Of a stretch of DNA of 64,000 bases, positions 1 through 9,290 are shown in pieces (within the stretch, counting starts at the first letter, position 1; each line of letters starts with the position of its first letter). The translations under genes were made by a program, and so were the position numbers. Origin of the DNA: an uncultured Muribaculaceae bacterium (GTDB taxonomy: Bacteria; Bacteroidota; Bacteroidia; Bacteroidales; Muribaculaceae); the NCBI GenBank assembly GCA_947525975.1, contig CANNVE010000003.1:114444-178443 (forward strand), in the 5' to 3' direction. Under the pieces are notes generated by a model. It saw only the letters and a list, made by a program, of their open reading frames with translations. It ran no database searches and was not told the origin of the DNA.

Positions 1-2
1 GC

Positions 3-3000
3 GCGTTCTCATGGGGATACAGCATCGAGGAGGACAAGACAGCCCACCGCGTGACCTTCGTCGACGGCGAGACAGTGCTCTACACATCATATTTCGCCGA
101 CGGCCAGCAATACACCGTGGTGGCCCCCAAGGCTCCCGAGAAGGAAGGATATGACTTTGTGGGCTGGTATGCCGACGCTGACTTCACCACAGGCTTCGAC
201 TTCTCGCAGCCCGTAAGCGCCGATGTCACCATCTACGCCCGTTTCCTTGAGGAAGGCGCCACCGGCGCGCTCTCGGCCATGTCGATCACCGAAGATGTGA
301 CCCTGCCTTCGCTTGTGCTCGCCGACGCCAAGGTCAGCGGCAATGCCAAGGTGCACCTCACAGCCAAGCGCCCCTTCATCGGCGGCTCTAAAATCGATCT
401 CGCCGGCCCGGCCAACCACCTCTTCCTCGAGAGCGTGAAGCCCTCTGTAGTGATCAATGACTACAAGGATGTGATCACCATCGGCGGCAAGGCCCTCGAT
501 CCGGAGCATGACCGCGTGGCCATCTACGCCAGCGGCTCGCTCATCATCCCCGGCGGATGGGACGTGGTGCCCCTGACCCTCTACAATGCCCCCAACCTGC
601 AGGGCGACTCTCGCGAATGCGAGCAGGACGTATTCTATCGCGGCGCGCTTTCTGACAAGGACCTCGGCAAGACTGAGCTCCTCGGCGAGAAATTCGACAA
701 CCGCATCCGTTCGTTCCGCCTCGCCTACGGCTACATGGTGGTGCTTGCCAACAACCCCGACGGCACCGGCTTCTCCCGCTGTTACATAGCCAATGACGGC
801 GACCTCGAAGTGAAGGAACTCCCCGAAGGCCTCGAATTCGCTTCGTTCGTGAAAGTGAGCCGCTGGCAATGGGTGAGCAAGAAGGGCGGCGCCAACCTCA
901 ACCGCGAGCTCACCGACATCACATGGTACTATGACTGGAACTCAGGCGGCGACAACATGAGCACCGACTACGAATACTCAATGATACGCCAGAATCTCGG
1001 CTGGCCGGGCTGGGACGCCATCGCAGGAAAGACAAATGTGTCGCACTGCAGTGGCCTCAACGAGCCTGACCACACTGACCAGTCTAACGCTACCCCCGAG
1101 GAGGCAATCGAGCAGTGGCATCAGATGTTCTACACCGGCCTGCGCCTCGGCTCGCCCACTCCCGACAGCTTCAACAAGGCTTGGCTCAATACCTTCATGG
1201 AATATGCCGAAAGGCTCAACTACCGCGTAGACTACGTGGTATACCACATGTACTGGAACGGCCAGACCGGCAGCAGCCTCAAGACTCAGATCGAGAACAA
1301 CTCTGCCCGCTTCGGCCATCGTCCGCTCTGGATCACCGAGTGGAACAACGGTGCGAACTGGACCACTGAAAACTGGCCCACTAACTCTGGCCCGCAGATG
1401 GATGCCGACTTCAACCTCGTGCTCGACGAAAGCGGCAACCCGAAGACCGTGAACCGTCCGCACTCTCCCGAGAACTCGGCCAAGCAGGTGGCATGGCTCA
1501 AAGACGTGCTTCCCGCTCTTGACGAGGCTCCGTACCTCGAGCGCCACGCCTGGTATGACTGGGTGCAGGATGCGCGTCGCCTCGAACTCGGCGGCAAGCT
1601 CACCCCCGCAGGCAAGGTATTCCGCGACCACCAGGCTGCCCTGGCCTACCGCTCTGACCACGAATACGTGCACACATGGAAGATAGCTCCGGCATGGCTC
1701 GTCAAGGGCATCGCCGACGACTTCAAATCATACGTAATCAAGTGGTATGACCACAACGGCGAGACAGGCAAGAACTACACCCTTGAGCGCAAGGACAATA
1801 ACGGCGAATGGAAGGAGATCGCCATCCTTGTGGCCGGCACCGACTACACCTACGGAGGCACCGTGGAGTTTGTAGACCCGATCGTGGCCGACAAGCAGAC
1901 CTACCGCGTGAAGGCGCTGTCATACAAAGACACCGAGTCAGAATACTCTTATGAGCGCGTATTTGACCGCGACAACGCTCCCGCAGCCCCCGCAGTCACC
2001 GCCAAGGCTGTGTCTTCGACCATCATCGAGCTCACCTGGAATGCCGTGAGCGGTGCGCGCGGATACAAGATCGAGCGCGCTCTCACCCCCGCAGCCGGCG
2101 CAGAGCCCGAATACGCTGTCATCGAGGAGAATGTCAACGTGACCACCTACCGCGACGAGAATCTTGAAGTGGGCACATCATACACCTACCGCGTGACTAC
2201 CCTCAGCACAGCCGCCACCGCCAACTCATCTACCGCCGTATGCGAGACAAAGGGCCTGACCGTCCCCGCTCCCGCAGAGGACCTCTTCGCCGCGAGCGGC
2301 GACAGCAAGGTGACAATCACCTGGGAATTTGAATATGACGTCAACTATACCATCTACCGCGCCGATGAAGCCGAAGGCGAGTACACTGAGGTGGGCAACG
2401 TAGAGGGCGCTAACCGATTCGCAGACACCGGCGTTGAAAACGGCAAGACCTACTACTACAAGGTGCAGCCCTACAATGCAGTGGGCAAAGCCGAGATGTC
2501 GGAGGCTCTCAAGGCCACTCCCGGCGAAGGCCAGCACCTGCTCATCCGCTTTAACTCAGAGAATACCCTCAAGGACGAATGGGGCGGATACCACGCTTCG
2601 CTCGTGGGCGAGCCCGAGACCATCGAAGGCCGCGACGTGAGCGAGAAGGCTCTCAAGCTCTCTAACGCCGACAAGTCATACATCACTCTGCCCGAGGGCG
2701 TGGTGAGCGAGCTCGACGGCGACTTCACCATCGCAATCTGGATGAAGATCGGAAATAACGCCCGCATCTTTGACTTCAACAATGGCACAGGCACATTCAT
2801 GATGGCGAACGTGCAGAACGACAGCCAGATCCGCTACAAGATCACTTGCCCCGAAGGCACGTTTGACTACTACTTCAGCCACGACAAGATGGAGCGCGAT
2901 GACTGGAACCACATCGTATTCGTATGCAAGGGAGACAATATGTATCTCTACATCAACGACGCGCTCGCATCGAGCACCGAAGGAGCCGAGAACCTGGCTG

Positions 3001-3386
3001 CCATGGTGGCTCCCGCAGCAATGGGCGTGACCAAGAACAACTACATCGGTCACTCTGCCTGGAGCAGCGACGCATCGTCTGACCACTCATATGATGACTT
3101 CGCCATCTACAGCAAGGCTCTCGACGAGGATCAGATACATGAACTCTATGTCAATGACAATTATCTCTCTGACATAGACATCATCGGCTCAGGCTCCGAC
3201 AGCGGCGTCAGCGTGCGCGTTTCAGGCCGCGACGTCATTGTCACCGTGCCTTCGGCCCGCATCATCAATGTAGTTTCAGTCGATGGCCGCATCGTGCGCG
3301 CCGTCAAGGCAGCCGAGGGCAGCAATGTCATCTCGGGTCTCGCAGGCGGATTCTACATCATCGAAGGCAAGAAGGTAGTGATCTGA
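3..3386 (+). CDS. Secreted multidomain glycoside hydrolase (GH128-like), 5' end outside the window
   Basis: The reading frame is open from base 3 with no start codon, so the N-terminus lies upstream. Numbering from the GTG at 51: residues 1-66 resemble an InlB-type Listeria-Bacteroides repeat (GYDFVGWYADADF). A (beta/alpha)8-like hydrolase core follows, with NEPD (Glu338) as candidate acid/base and WITEW (Glu430) as candidate nucleophile, as in clan GH-A and GH128 enzymes. Two or three fibronectin-III-like domains (about 560-830), a laminin-G-like domain (about 835-1030) and a PorSS/T9SS-like C-terminal sorting segment complete it. It is probably exported to the cell surface to cut a beta-glucan-type polysaccharide; substrate is inference. 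A strong terminator follows. GH39 or another clan-A family is the main alternative. Confidence 0.7.
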   Translation, partial: AFSWGYSIEEDKTAHRVTFVDGETVLYTSYFADGQQYTVVAPKAPEKEGYDFVGWYADADFTTGFDFSQPVSADVTIYARFLEEGATGALSAMSITEDVTLPSLVLADAKVSGNAKVHLTAKRPFIGGSKIDLAGPANHLFLESVKPSVVINDYKDVITIGGKALDPEHDRVAIYASGSLIIPGGWDVVPLTLYNAPNLQGDSRECEQDVFYRGALSDKDLGKTELLGEKFDNRIRSFRLAYGYMVVLANNPDGTGFSRCYIANDGDLEVKELPEGLEFASFVKVSRWQWVSKKGGANLNRELTDITWYYDWNSGGDNMSTDYEYSMIRQNLGWPGWDAIAGKTNVSHCSGLNEPDHTDQSNATPEEAIEQWHQMFYTGLRLGSPTPDSFNKAWLNTFMEYAERLNYRVDYVVYHMYWNGQTGSSLKTQIENNSARFGHRPLWITEWNNGANWTTENWPTNSGPQMDADFNLVLDESGNPKTVNRPHSPENSAKQVAWLKDVLPALDEAPYLERHAWYDWVQDARRLELGGKLTPAGKVFRDHQAALAYRSDHEYVHTWKIAPAWLVKGIADDFKSYVIKWYDHNGETGKNYTLERKDNNGEWKEIAILVAGTDYTYGGTVEFVDPIVADKQTYRVKALSYKDTESEYSYERVFDRDNAPAAPAVTAKAVSSTIIELTWNAVSGARGYKIERALTPAAGAEPEYAVIEENVNVTTYRDENLEVGTSYTYRVTTLSTAATANSSTAVCETKGLTVPAPAEDLFAASGDSKVTITWEFEYDVNYTIYRADEAEGEYTEVGNVEGANRFADTGVENGKTYYYKVQPYNAVGKAEMSEALKATPGEGQHLLIRFNSENTLKDEWGGYHASLVGEPETIEGRDVSEKALKLSNADKSYITLPEGVVSELDGDFTIAIWMKIGNNARIFDFNNGTGTFMMANVQNDSQIRYKITCPEGTFDYYFSHDKMERDDWNHIVFVCKGDNMYLYINDALASSTEGAENLAAMVAPAAMGVTKNNYIGHSAWSSDASSDHSYDDFAIYSKALDEDQIHELYVNDNYLSDIDIIGSGSDSGVSVRVSGRDVIVTVPSARIINVVSVDGRIVRAVKAAEGSNVISGLAGGFYIIEGKKVVI

Positions 3387-3406
3387 TACCGCCATTACGT
3401 AACATA

Positions 3407-3442
3407 AAAAGCGGCGCTTCATTGCGAAGCGCCGCTTTTTTT
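3407..3442. terminator. Bidirectional rho-independent terminator
   Basis: A perfect 10-bp stem (3411-3420 with 3426-3435, 5-base loop) is flanked by an A run on the left and a T run on the right. It can therefore serve both the plus-strand hydrolase and the convergent OmpA-family gene. Confidence 0.85.
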
Positions 3443-3492
3443 CTTTCGCGTGCGTCAAGCGGTCAAGGCTTGGCGCCGGTGTCTTTTATGTC

Positions 3493-4638
3493 TTATTTCT
3501 GCTCGCTGTTGATGGTGCAGATGCTGACGCGGTTCCATGATTCCTGGTCGAACATGTGGCCGATGCCTTCGCCTTCGGCGGTGATGCGGTCAGCCTTGAT
3601 CTTATAGGTCTTCACGAGCATGTTCTTCACTGACTCGGCGCGCTTCTGGGCGAGCTTCTCGTTAAATTCGAGGTTGCCGTCCTGTGAGGCGTATCCCTTG
3701 ATGACTACTGTCGAGTTGGGGTGATCCTTCATGTAGTCGGCGATCATCTCTACGTTGGGACGCTGGTCGGCTGTGATGGTCGATGATCCGATCTTGTAGT
3801 AGACGTAGCGCACAGAGTTGAGGTAGTTGTTTTCCTTCACCTCCTGCACCACAGGCACGGGAGCGTTCTGCAGGGCCACGATCTGGGCGGCGAGCACTGC
3901 GTTTTCGTCCTGGAGTGCGGCGTTGGCCTGAACGGCTGCCTGGTTGGTGGCGCGCAGGTCGTTGATCTGGCCGTTGAGGGCGTCGATCTGAGCCTGGTCA
4001 TAGGGGCGCACTACTTTGAATTCGTTGCCGCCGAAGTGGTAGGTGACGCCTGCCATCACGTTGAATGTGGCGCGGTTGGCATTGTATGATGCCGATGACT
4101 GCTCTGCGCCGCCGTCGCTCATGTCATAGTAGACTGAAGGGCTGACGTTGAGGGTCACGTACTCGCTCACGTTGAAGTTGAAGTTGAGGCCTGCGCGTGT
4201 GGCGAAGTAGTTGTGGTCGGGGATTGCTGTCTCGTACATGTGTCCCCATCCTGCGCCTGCTACGGCTTCGATGGTGAAGGGGCGCACAGTGCCGTCATAT
4301 CCGCCGAAAAGGTTGAAGAGATCGGCAGTGCCGTAGATGCCGACATAAGAGTCGTCAAATGCCGTCTTGCTGGGGGTGCGTCCCTTCCAGGTCGACGTGT
4401 TGATGCCAAAATATCCCTCAGCGCCGATTCCAAATACGGGAGTCAGCTGTTTCTTGAGCTGTAAGCCCACAACCGGGCGCATCGACCCGAAAAATGCGTG
4501 ATGTGTAAGGGGGGTAGTGACGCCGCCCTGGACGCCTACTGACCAATTGTCGCAGAAGCGAGGACCTTCGACGGCCTGCGCCGAAGCTGTTAATGCGCAG
4601 GCTGCGCCTGCTGCCATAAGGATAAAGCTTTTCATCAT
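3493..4638 (-). CDS. OmpA-family outer membrane protein
   Basis: 381 aa from the ATG at 4638; an upstream in-frame TTG at 4644 is less likely. A signal peptide (MMKSFILMAAGAACALTASA) is followed by an eight-stranded beta-barrel-like region (about 25-165), a Gln/Ala-rich coiled-coil linker (about 200-240), then an OmpA C-terminal peptidoglycan-binding domain (about 265-381) with the typical NEKLAQKRAESV helix. The usual Thr-Asp of the binding loop is replaced by Ala-Ser (GYASQDG), common in Bacteroidales relatives. It likely anchors the outer membrane to the wall. The 5' leader carries an 8-bp inverted repeat at 4713-4747. Confidence 0.88.
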   Translation of the reverse strand: MMKSFILMAAGAACALTASAQAVEGPRFCDNWSVGVQGGVTTPLTHHAFFGSMRPVVGLQLKKQLTPVFGIGAEGYFGINTSTWKGRTPSKTAFDDSYVGIYGTADLFNLFGGYDGTVRPFTIEAVAGAGWGHMYETAIPDHNYFATRAGLNFNFNVSEYVTLNVSPSVYYDMSDGGAEQSSASYNANRATFNVMAGVTYHFGGNEFKVVRPYDQAQIDALNGQINDLRATNQAAVQANAALQDENAVLAAQIVALQNAPVPVVQEVKENNYLNSVRYVYYKIGSSTITADQRPNVEMIADYMKDHPNSTVVIKGYASQDGNLEFNEKLAQKRAESVKNMLVKTYKIKADRITAEGEGIGHMFDQESWNRVSICTINSEQK

Positions 4639-4712
4639 TCTCAAATAAATTAGAAGATAAACATGTGTTTTTATAGCGCGCCTTTTCCGGCGCTTTTGGA
4701 AGGCCCTCGTAT

Positions 4713-4747
4713 GGGCCGTCGCTCACAATAACCAACACTGACGGCCC
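4713..4747 (-). other. Inverted repeat in the leader of the OmpA-family gene
   Basis: GGGCCGTC (4713-4720) and GACGGCCC (4740-4747) form a perfect 8-bp stem with a 19-base loop, upstream of the start at 4638. No T run follows in the direction of the gene. It could be an mRNA leader structure or an operator; I have no family match. Confidence 0.35.
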
Positions 4748-4801
4748 GCAAAAAGTTCAGAAAGCGGAAGAGGAGAGCCCCTTCTCGCGCATCGCTTCAC
4801 A

Positions 4802-4833
4802 CAAAAAAAGACACTCCGCTGGCGGAGTGTCTT
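4802..4833 (-). terminator. Terminator of the tRNA-Pro transcript
   Basis: A 12-bp stem (4808-4819 with 4822-4833) with a 2-base loop lies just 3' of the tRNA on the minus strand. Seven T residues (4802-4808 complement) follow, a classic intrinsic terminator. Confidence 0.85.
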
Positions 4834-4842
4834 AATAAGGTG

Positions 4843-4916
4843 TCGGGGTGACAGGATTCGAACCTGCGACCACCTGGTCCCAAACCAGGCGCGCTACCGG
4901 ACTGCGCTACGCCCCG
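4843..4916 (-). tRNA. tRNA-Pro (anticodon TGG)
   Basis: The minus strand folds as a 74-base cloverleaf: acceptor CGGGGCG/CACCCCG, D arm GCGC..GCGC, anticodon stem CCTGG/CCAGG with loop TTTGGGA (anticodon TGG), and T arm GCAGG-TTCGAAT-CCTGT. CCA is not encoded. The acceptor stem has a C-A mismatch at its sixth pair. Confidence 0.95.
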
Positions 4917-5091
4917 AATTTTGGTGCAAAGATACGTCTTTTCCGCGACATTTCCAAATCCGCGCCCCGAGAAACGGCCATATTTTAATTGGCATTATTT
5001 TGCTTTGCCTGCGATTTGTTGATATGCAGAGGCTTGCGGATGATATTTCACTGATTTAAATGTTTATTTAACTTTTTTTCGTAAGATATTC

Positions 5092-5122
5092 TTTGAAACT
5101 TGGGCGGAAATCGTTAACTTTG
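5092..5122 (+). promoter_or_regulatory. Bacteroidetes-type promoter of ndk
   Basis: TTTG at 5092-5095 and TAACTTTG at 5115-5122 are separated by 19 bases. This matches the -33/-7 consensus of the Bacteroidetes housekeeping sigma factor. The start codon is 43 bases downstream, leaving a leader of about 40 bases. Confidence 0.8.
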
Positions 5123-5165
5123 TGACCGATTATATCATAGCCGTTTCCGTTAAATCAATATCATC

Positions 5166-5642
5166 ATGGAAAAAACTCTCGTAATCCTCAAGCCTTCCGC
5201 CGTGCAGCGCGCCTTGGTCGGCAAAGTAATTGACCGCTTCCAGCAAAAAGGCTTGACAATAGCCGGCTGCAAGATGATGCAGCTCGATGAGAGCATACTC
5301 CGTGAGCATTACGCCCACTTGGTCGACCGCCCGTTCTTCCCCTCGCTTGTAGAGTCGATGACGGTGACCCCGGTGATCGTGATGTGCCTTGAAGGCGTTG
5401 ATGTTGTGGCCGTGGTGCGAGCTATGACCGGCGCCACCAACAGCCGAGTGGCCGCTCCCGGCACCATCAGGGGCGACCTGGGCATGAGCGGACAGGAAAA
5501 CATAGTGCACGCGTCGGATTCGCCTGAAAGCGCTGAAGTGGAGCTGAAGAGATTCTTCAAGCCCGAAGAAATCTTCGACTACAAGACCATCACTTTCACT
5601 TCGATCTACGCGCCCGACGACCTCAGAGCAAAAAAGCAATAA
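5166..5642 (+). CDS. ndk: Nucleoside diphosphate kinase
   Basis: 158 aa. Transfers the gamma-phosphate of ATP to (d)NDPs through a phospho-histidine, balancing NTP pools in the cytoplasm. The N-terminus MEKTLVILKPSAV and the catalytic loop ENIVHASDS (His115) are diagnostic. Length is normal for Bacteroidales Ndk. It has its own promoter 43 bases upstream, and an M23 peptidase follows 51 bases downstream with no terminator between, so read-through is possible. Confidence 0.96.
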   Translation: MEKTLVILKPSAVQRALVGKVIDRFQQKGLTIAGCKMMQLDESILREHYAHLVDRPFFPSLVESMTVTPVIVMCLEGVDVVAVVRAMTGATNSRVAAPGTIRGDLGMSGQENIVHASDSPESAEVELKRFFKPEEIFDYKTITFTSIYAPDDLRAKKQ

Positions 5643-5693
5643 CGAAATACATCCGCGCCTGCGGGCAGCGCGCGGCAGACTAAACAATATAAA

Positions 5694-6677
5694 ATGCAGC
5701 TTTCAAAAACAATCATTTCACTTCTTGCGCTCGGCCTGGCCTCTGCAGTGATGTCGGTGGCGCAAGAACCTGCATATCGCCTCCCCGGGCAGCACAGCCA
5801 GCAAAATGCTGACCTGCTCGCCAACCAGGAGATGATGACTGACCAGATCACTCTCGATGTCAACAATTACATAGACTTCGCCGAAGAGGAGGAGCCTGAG
5901 CTTGACATATACACCGAGGGCTGGAACAGCAAGTCGATCAACTGCTATCAGGGAATGGACGTGCCGCAGACGGCGCTGATCAACGTGTCGAAATTCAGCA
6001 TGCCTCACCCCGGATACATCACATCGCCCTACGGATACCGCCGCAGATTCCGCCGCCAGCACAAGGGAGTTGACATTAAGCTTAACATCGGCGACACCGT
6101 GCGCGCCGCATTTGACGGCAAGGTGCGCATCACCAATTTCGAGCGTCGCGGATGCGGATACTACGTGGTGCTTCGCCACACCAACGACCTTGAGACCGTA
6201 TACGGCCACCTGTCGCAATTCCTCGTAGAGCCCGACCAGTATGTGAAGGCCGGCGACCCCATAGCGCTCGGCGGAAACACAGGCCGAAGCACCGGTCCGC
6301 ACCTCCACTTCGAAACCCGCTACATGGGCTACGCCATCAACCCCACGGCAATCTTCGACTTCCCCAATCAGACAGTCTACGACGACGTATTCACTTTTGA
6401 CAAGCGCACATATCAGAATGGCAGCCGCTATGACGCGAAAGCCAACGCCGAATATGCCAACGCCTACCGCAAGGAGCACCCGATAGTCTACAGCAACAAG
6501 AAGGCGTCGGGCACATCGACAAGCTCGAAATCATCAAAGACCTACACAGTGCGCAAGGGCGACAGCCTCAGCCGCATCGCATCGCGCAACGGCACCACTG
6601 TCAAGAATCTGTGCCGCCTCAACGGCCTCTCGACATCGTCGAAGCTCAAGCCCGGCCAGAAACTGCGCATCAGATAA
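5694..6677 (+). CDS. Secreted M23 peptidase with C-terminal LysM domain
   Basis: 327 aa. A signal peptide (about 1-23, ending SVAQE) is followed by a linker, an M23 zinc metallopeptidase domain (about 100-225) with HKGVD (His123, Asp127) and HLHFE (His203, His205) as metal ligands and catalytic residues, and a C-terminal LysM motif (about 281-327). It is expected to cut peptidoglycan cross-bridges or act as a division-related LytM factor. All catalytic residues are present, so it is not a degenerate regulator. It follows ndk on the same strand and is closed by a very strong terminator. Confidence 0.92.
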   Translation: MQLSKTIISLLALGLASAVMSVAQEPAYRLPGQHSQQNADLLANQEMMTDQITLDVNNYIDFAEEEEPELDIYTEGWNSKSINCYQGMDVPQTALINVSKFSMPHPGYITSPYGYRRRFRRQHKGVDIKLNIGDTVRAAFDGKVRITNFERRGCGYYVVLRHTNDLETVYGHLSQFLVEPDQYVKAGDPIALGGNTGRSTGPHLHFETRYMGYAINPTAIFDFPNQTVYDDVFTFDKRTYQNGSRYDAKANAEYANAYRKEHPIVYSNKKASGTSTSSKSSKTYTVRKGDSLSRIASRNGTTVKNLCRLNGLSTSSKLKPGQKLRIR

Positions 6678-6702
6678 AAGCATATTCGTCCTAAGGGCAA
6701 AA

Positions 6703-6744
6703 AACGACGCCGCGAAGAAGCCTTCTTCGCGGCGTCGTTTTTTT
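6703..6744 (+). terminator. Rho-independent terminator after the M23 peptidase
   Basis: A 17-bp perfect palindrome (6704-6720 with 6722-6738) is flanked by A and T runs. It can act in both directions and separates the convergent beta-barrel gene. Confidence 0.9.
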
Positions 6745-6784
6745 GGGGGGTGGAGGCTGTTCGCGGCTTAAGGGCGGTTTGGGA

Positions 6785-7456
6785 TCAGAAATTGTATCCG
6801 ACGCTGAATGTCACACGGTTTTCGTGGAATTTCACGTATGAATCATCGATCATGTTCAGCATGCCGATGCCTCCGCTCACACCAAAATACAAATGTTTAT
6901 AAGAGACGCCGGCGCCGATGCCCCAAAGCAGGTCTACCCGCTTCATGCCTCCGTCATCTCCGTATATGCTTTCCGAAAGGTCGAAACCTTCTCCTTTTAT
7001 ATGTCCCTTGCCCGAAAAGCCGACCTCAAGTTCTGGGCCAGTGAATACGGATACTTTCACGTCGTTAGTGAAATCGAAGTGGTATCCGGCCATGACTGGG
7101 ATGCGCATGCCGAATTTCCTTATCGACATGTTGCTGATGGTTATGTCTTCGTCTATGCCATCAAGCATTTCATTTTTTAGTGAATAGGTATTATAGTAGA
7201 ATTTCAGACCCGGCTCTATGTAGAAATTGGCGGCAATGGGGAGATTATAGATGCCGCCTATCTCAAAGCCGCCTCCGTTTTTGAAAGCGTCGACACCTAC
7301 GTTTTCCACCGTGATATTGCCGGGGCATGTCACTTCTCCACCGATGCGGATGCCGAAGTACGCTTTGTTGTCGGGATTGTTCAAGATTGAACTTTGCGCA
7401 AAGGCAGATGCGCTGGCTATGGTTGCGAGAACCAAAGGAGTGATAAATCTTTTCAT
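6785..7456 (-). CDS. Outer-membrane beta-barrel protein (PorT/OMP_b-brl-like)
   Basis: 223 aa from the ATG at 7456; an eight-codon upstream extension lacks a good start. A signal peptide (MKRFITPLVLATIASASAFA) is followed by about 200 residues of alternating hydrophobic/polar strands ending in an aromatic residue (RVTFSVGYNF), the C-terminal signature of BAM substrates. The glycine-rich strands and size fit small 8-10-stranded barrels common in Bacteroidetes. Ligand or role is unknown. A -7 element lies about 135 bases upstream. Confidence 0.8.
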   Translation of the reverse strand: MKRFITPLVLATIASASAFAQSSILNNPDNKAYFGIRIGGEVTCPGNITVENVGVDAFKNGGGFEIGGIYNLPIAANFYIEPGLKFYYNTYSLKNEMLDGIDEDITISNMSIRKFGMRIPVMAGYHFDFTNDVKVSVFTGPELEVGFSGKGHIKGEGFDLSESIYGDDGGMKRVDLLWGIGAGVSYKHLYFGVSGGIGMLNMIDDSYVKFHENRVTFSVGYNF

Positions 7457-7845
7457 AGTTTTTTCCTGCCTCCGGCTCATAGGCTATTGAATGTGTATTA
7501 AGCGGAAACGTGAGCCGATTGAGTTGTCGTTGCGTTGGCGTTAGCCCAATGACGTTGCGCTATGTATTGATGGTTTAGTACTATTTATTCGCAAAAGTAA
7601 GCATAATAATTGGATTAAGTGTCGTTTTGTAACAAAATATCACTATAGAAGGAAATATTGTTGTGAAAATATACATGCCTCATCTTTTTCCGATGATCAC
7701 ATGCTGTAAAGTCGACGTTTTGGCATTATTTTCCGCTATTTTGGAGTTAATGGCGATTTTTAGATTGTTTTGCAGTGTGGGTTGTCATTTTTTGTGTACT
7801 TTTGTTGATACATTGCATTTTCTGACACAATATCCAATCATATAG
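7457..7845. other. Divergent intergenic region with promoters for both flanking genes
   Basis: 389 bases without a convincing gene. A minus-strand -7 element TACTTTTG (complement of 7592-7599) faces the beta-barrel gene. A plus-strand TACTTTTG at 7797-7804 faces the efflux operon; the nearest upstream TTTG (7769-7772) is 24 bases away, longer than ideal. The long leader (about 135 bases) of the barrel gene shows no recognisable riboswitch. Confidence 0.5.
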
Positions 7846-9243
7846 ATGAATAAGACTATCTTTTTCTTGCTCCTCATGGTCTGCCCGGTGCTTTGCCTCG
7901 GGCAAGATGCGGCCATATCAGATATGACTCTTTCGCTCGACGACTGCCTCCGCATCGCCCTTGACGAAAACCCCACTGTCAAAGTGGCCGACATGGAGAT
8001 AAAACGCATGGACTATTCGCGCTTGGAGACGCTTTCGGCCTTGCTGCCGCAGGCGTCGTTCAACGGCACGTACAACCGCATGCTGGCCAAGCAGGTGATG
8101 TATATGAATATGGACGGCTTCGGTGGCGGCGCCGGCGGCGATGAAGGCTCGGCCGACGCTCCGGAAGCGTCAAAAGGCAGGTCGTCGGGCGGTGGCATCA
8201 AGGTGGGCCTCGACAATTCCTATCAGGTGGGATTCTCCGCCACCATGCCTCTGATAGCGCCCCAGCTTTGGGCGTCGCTCAAGCTTTCCGACAGCCAGAT
8301 ACTCCAGGCTGTGGAGCAATCGCGCGCCTCGAAGCTCGATCTCGTCAACCAGGTGAAGAATGCCTACTATGCCATGATGCTCGCCGTGGATTCGCGCAAG
8401 GTGATGCAGGAGAGCTATGACATGGCCGCTCTGACTCATGAGATATACACCAAGAAGCATGAGGCCGGCGCTGCGAGCGATTACGAAGTGCTGCGCACGT
8501 CGGTGGCCATGAAGAATATCGAGCCGCAGCTCATGCAGGCCGACATAGCCATAAAGCAGGCTCGCCTGCAGCTGGCCATACTCATGGGCATGGACGCCAA
8601 CCGGCCTTTCAGCATCCGTGGCGAGCTGAGCGAATATGAAGGGTCGATGTATTCTGACCTGCTCGACATCAACGCCAACTATTCATCAAACTCATCATTG
8701 CTGCTCAATGAGATACAGACCCACCAGCTTGAGCGGGCGCTGAAGGTGCAGCAGGCGTCGCTCTATCCCACGCTGTCGGTCTCGGCCAACTATAACTGGA
8801 CCTCTATGTCAAACGGCTCCCCACTGCGCAATTTCCGCTGGACGCCTTATTCCACCGCCGGCCTCACCCTGTCGGTGCCTCTCTTCACCGGCGGCAGCCG
8901 ATACAGTAAGATCAAGCAGGCTCGCCTGCAGGTGGAGGAGATGAAATGGCAGCGCGAGAATCTGGAGCGCAGCGTGGCCATGCAGGTAGATCTCGCCATC
9001 GACAACATTAAGGTCAATGTGGAGCAGATAGCATCGTGCTCCGAAAGCGTGAAGGAGGCTGAGCGCGCCCACGACATCCAGGAGCAGAGCTTCGCCATCG
9101 GCGCCACATCTTATCTCGACCTCCGCGACTCTGAGCTGGCTCTCACGCAGAGCCGCCTCACATACATCCAGGCCATCTACAACTATCTCGTGGCGCAGAG
9201 CGAGCTCGAACTGCTCAAAGGCAGCGCGAAGCTTGACTATTGA
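7846..9243 (+). CDS. TolC-family outer membrane efflux protein
   Basis: 465 aa with a signal peptide (about 1-20). Two internally related halves of long alpha-helical hairpin typical of TolC/OprM follow, each with the characteristic Gln/Ala/Ser-rich heptads. A Gly/Ala-rich low-complexity insertion (GFGGGAGGDEGSADAPE) around residues 90-110 may sit in a periplasmic or extracellular loop. It forms the outer-membrane exit duct for the RND pump encoded two genes downstream. First gene of the efflux operon, 47 bases before the adaptor gene. Confidence 0.93.
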   Translation: MNKTIFFLLLMVCPVLCLGQDAAISDMTLSLDDCLRIALDENPTVKVADMEIKRMDYSRLETLSALLPQASFNGTYNRMLAKQVMYMNMDGFGGGAGGDEGSADAPEASKGRSSGGGIKVGLDNSYQVGFSATMPLIAPQLWASLKLSDSQILQAVEQSRASKLDLVNQVKNAYYAMMLAVDSRKVMQESYDMAALTHEIYTKKHEAGAASDYEVLRTSVAMKNIEPQLMQADIAIKQARLQLAILMGMDANRPFSIRGELSEYEGSMYSDLLDINANYSSNSSLLLNEIQTHQLERALKVQQASLYPTLSVSANYNWTSMSNGSPLRNFRWTPYSTAGLTLSVPLFTGGSRYSKIKQARLQVEEMKWQRENLERSVAMQVDLAIDNIKVNVEQIASCSESVKEAERAHDIQEQSFAIGATSYLDLRDSELALTQSRLTYIQAIYNYLVAQSELELLKGSAKLDY

Positions 9244-9290
9244 AGCCTTACGCACTGATGCTTACCTATCACAGATAAAAATCAACCGCA

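Noticed and set aside
87..869. Long minus-strand open frames opposite real genes
   Set aside because: High GC gives long antisense frames throughout (87-869, 11592-12656, 46940-48529, 60392-62998). They lack domains and starts, and mirror plus-strand genes with clear families.
7663..7845. 60-aa open frame upstream of the TolC-like gene
   Set aside because: Cys/Phe-rich composition typical of AT-rich non-coding DNA, overlaps the promoter, and has no ribosome-binding context.
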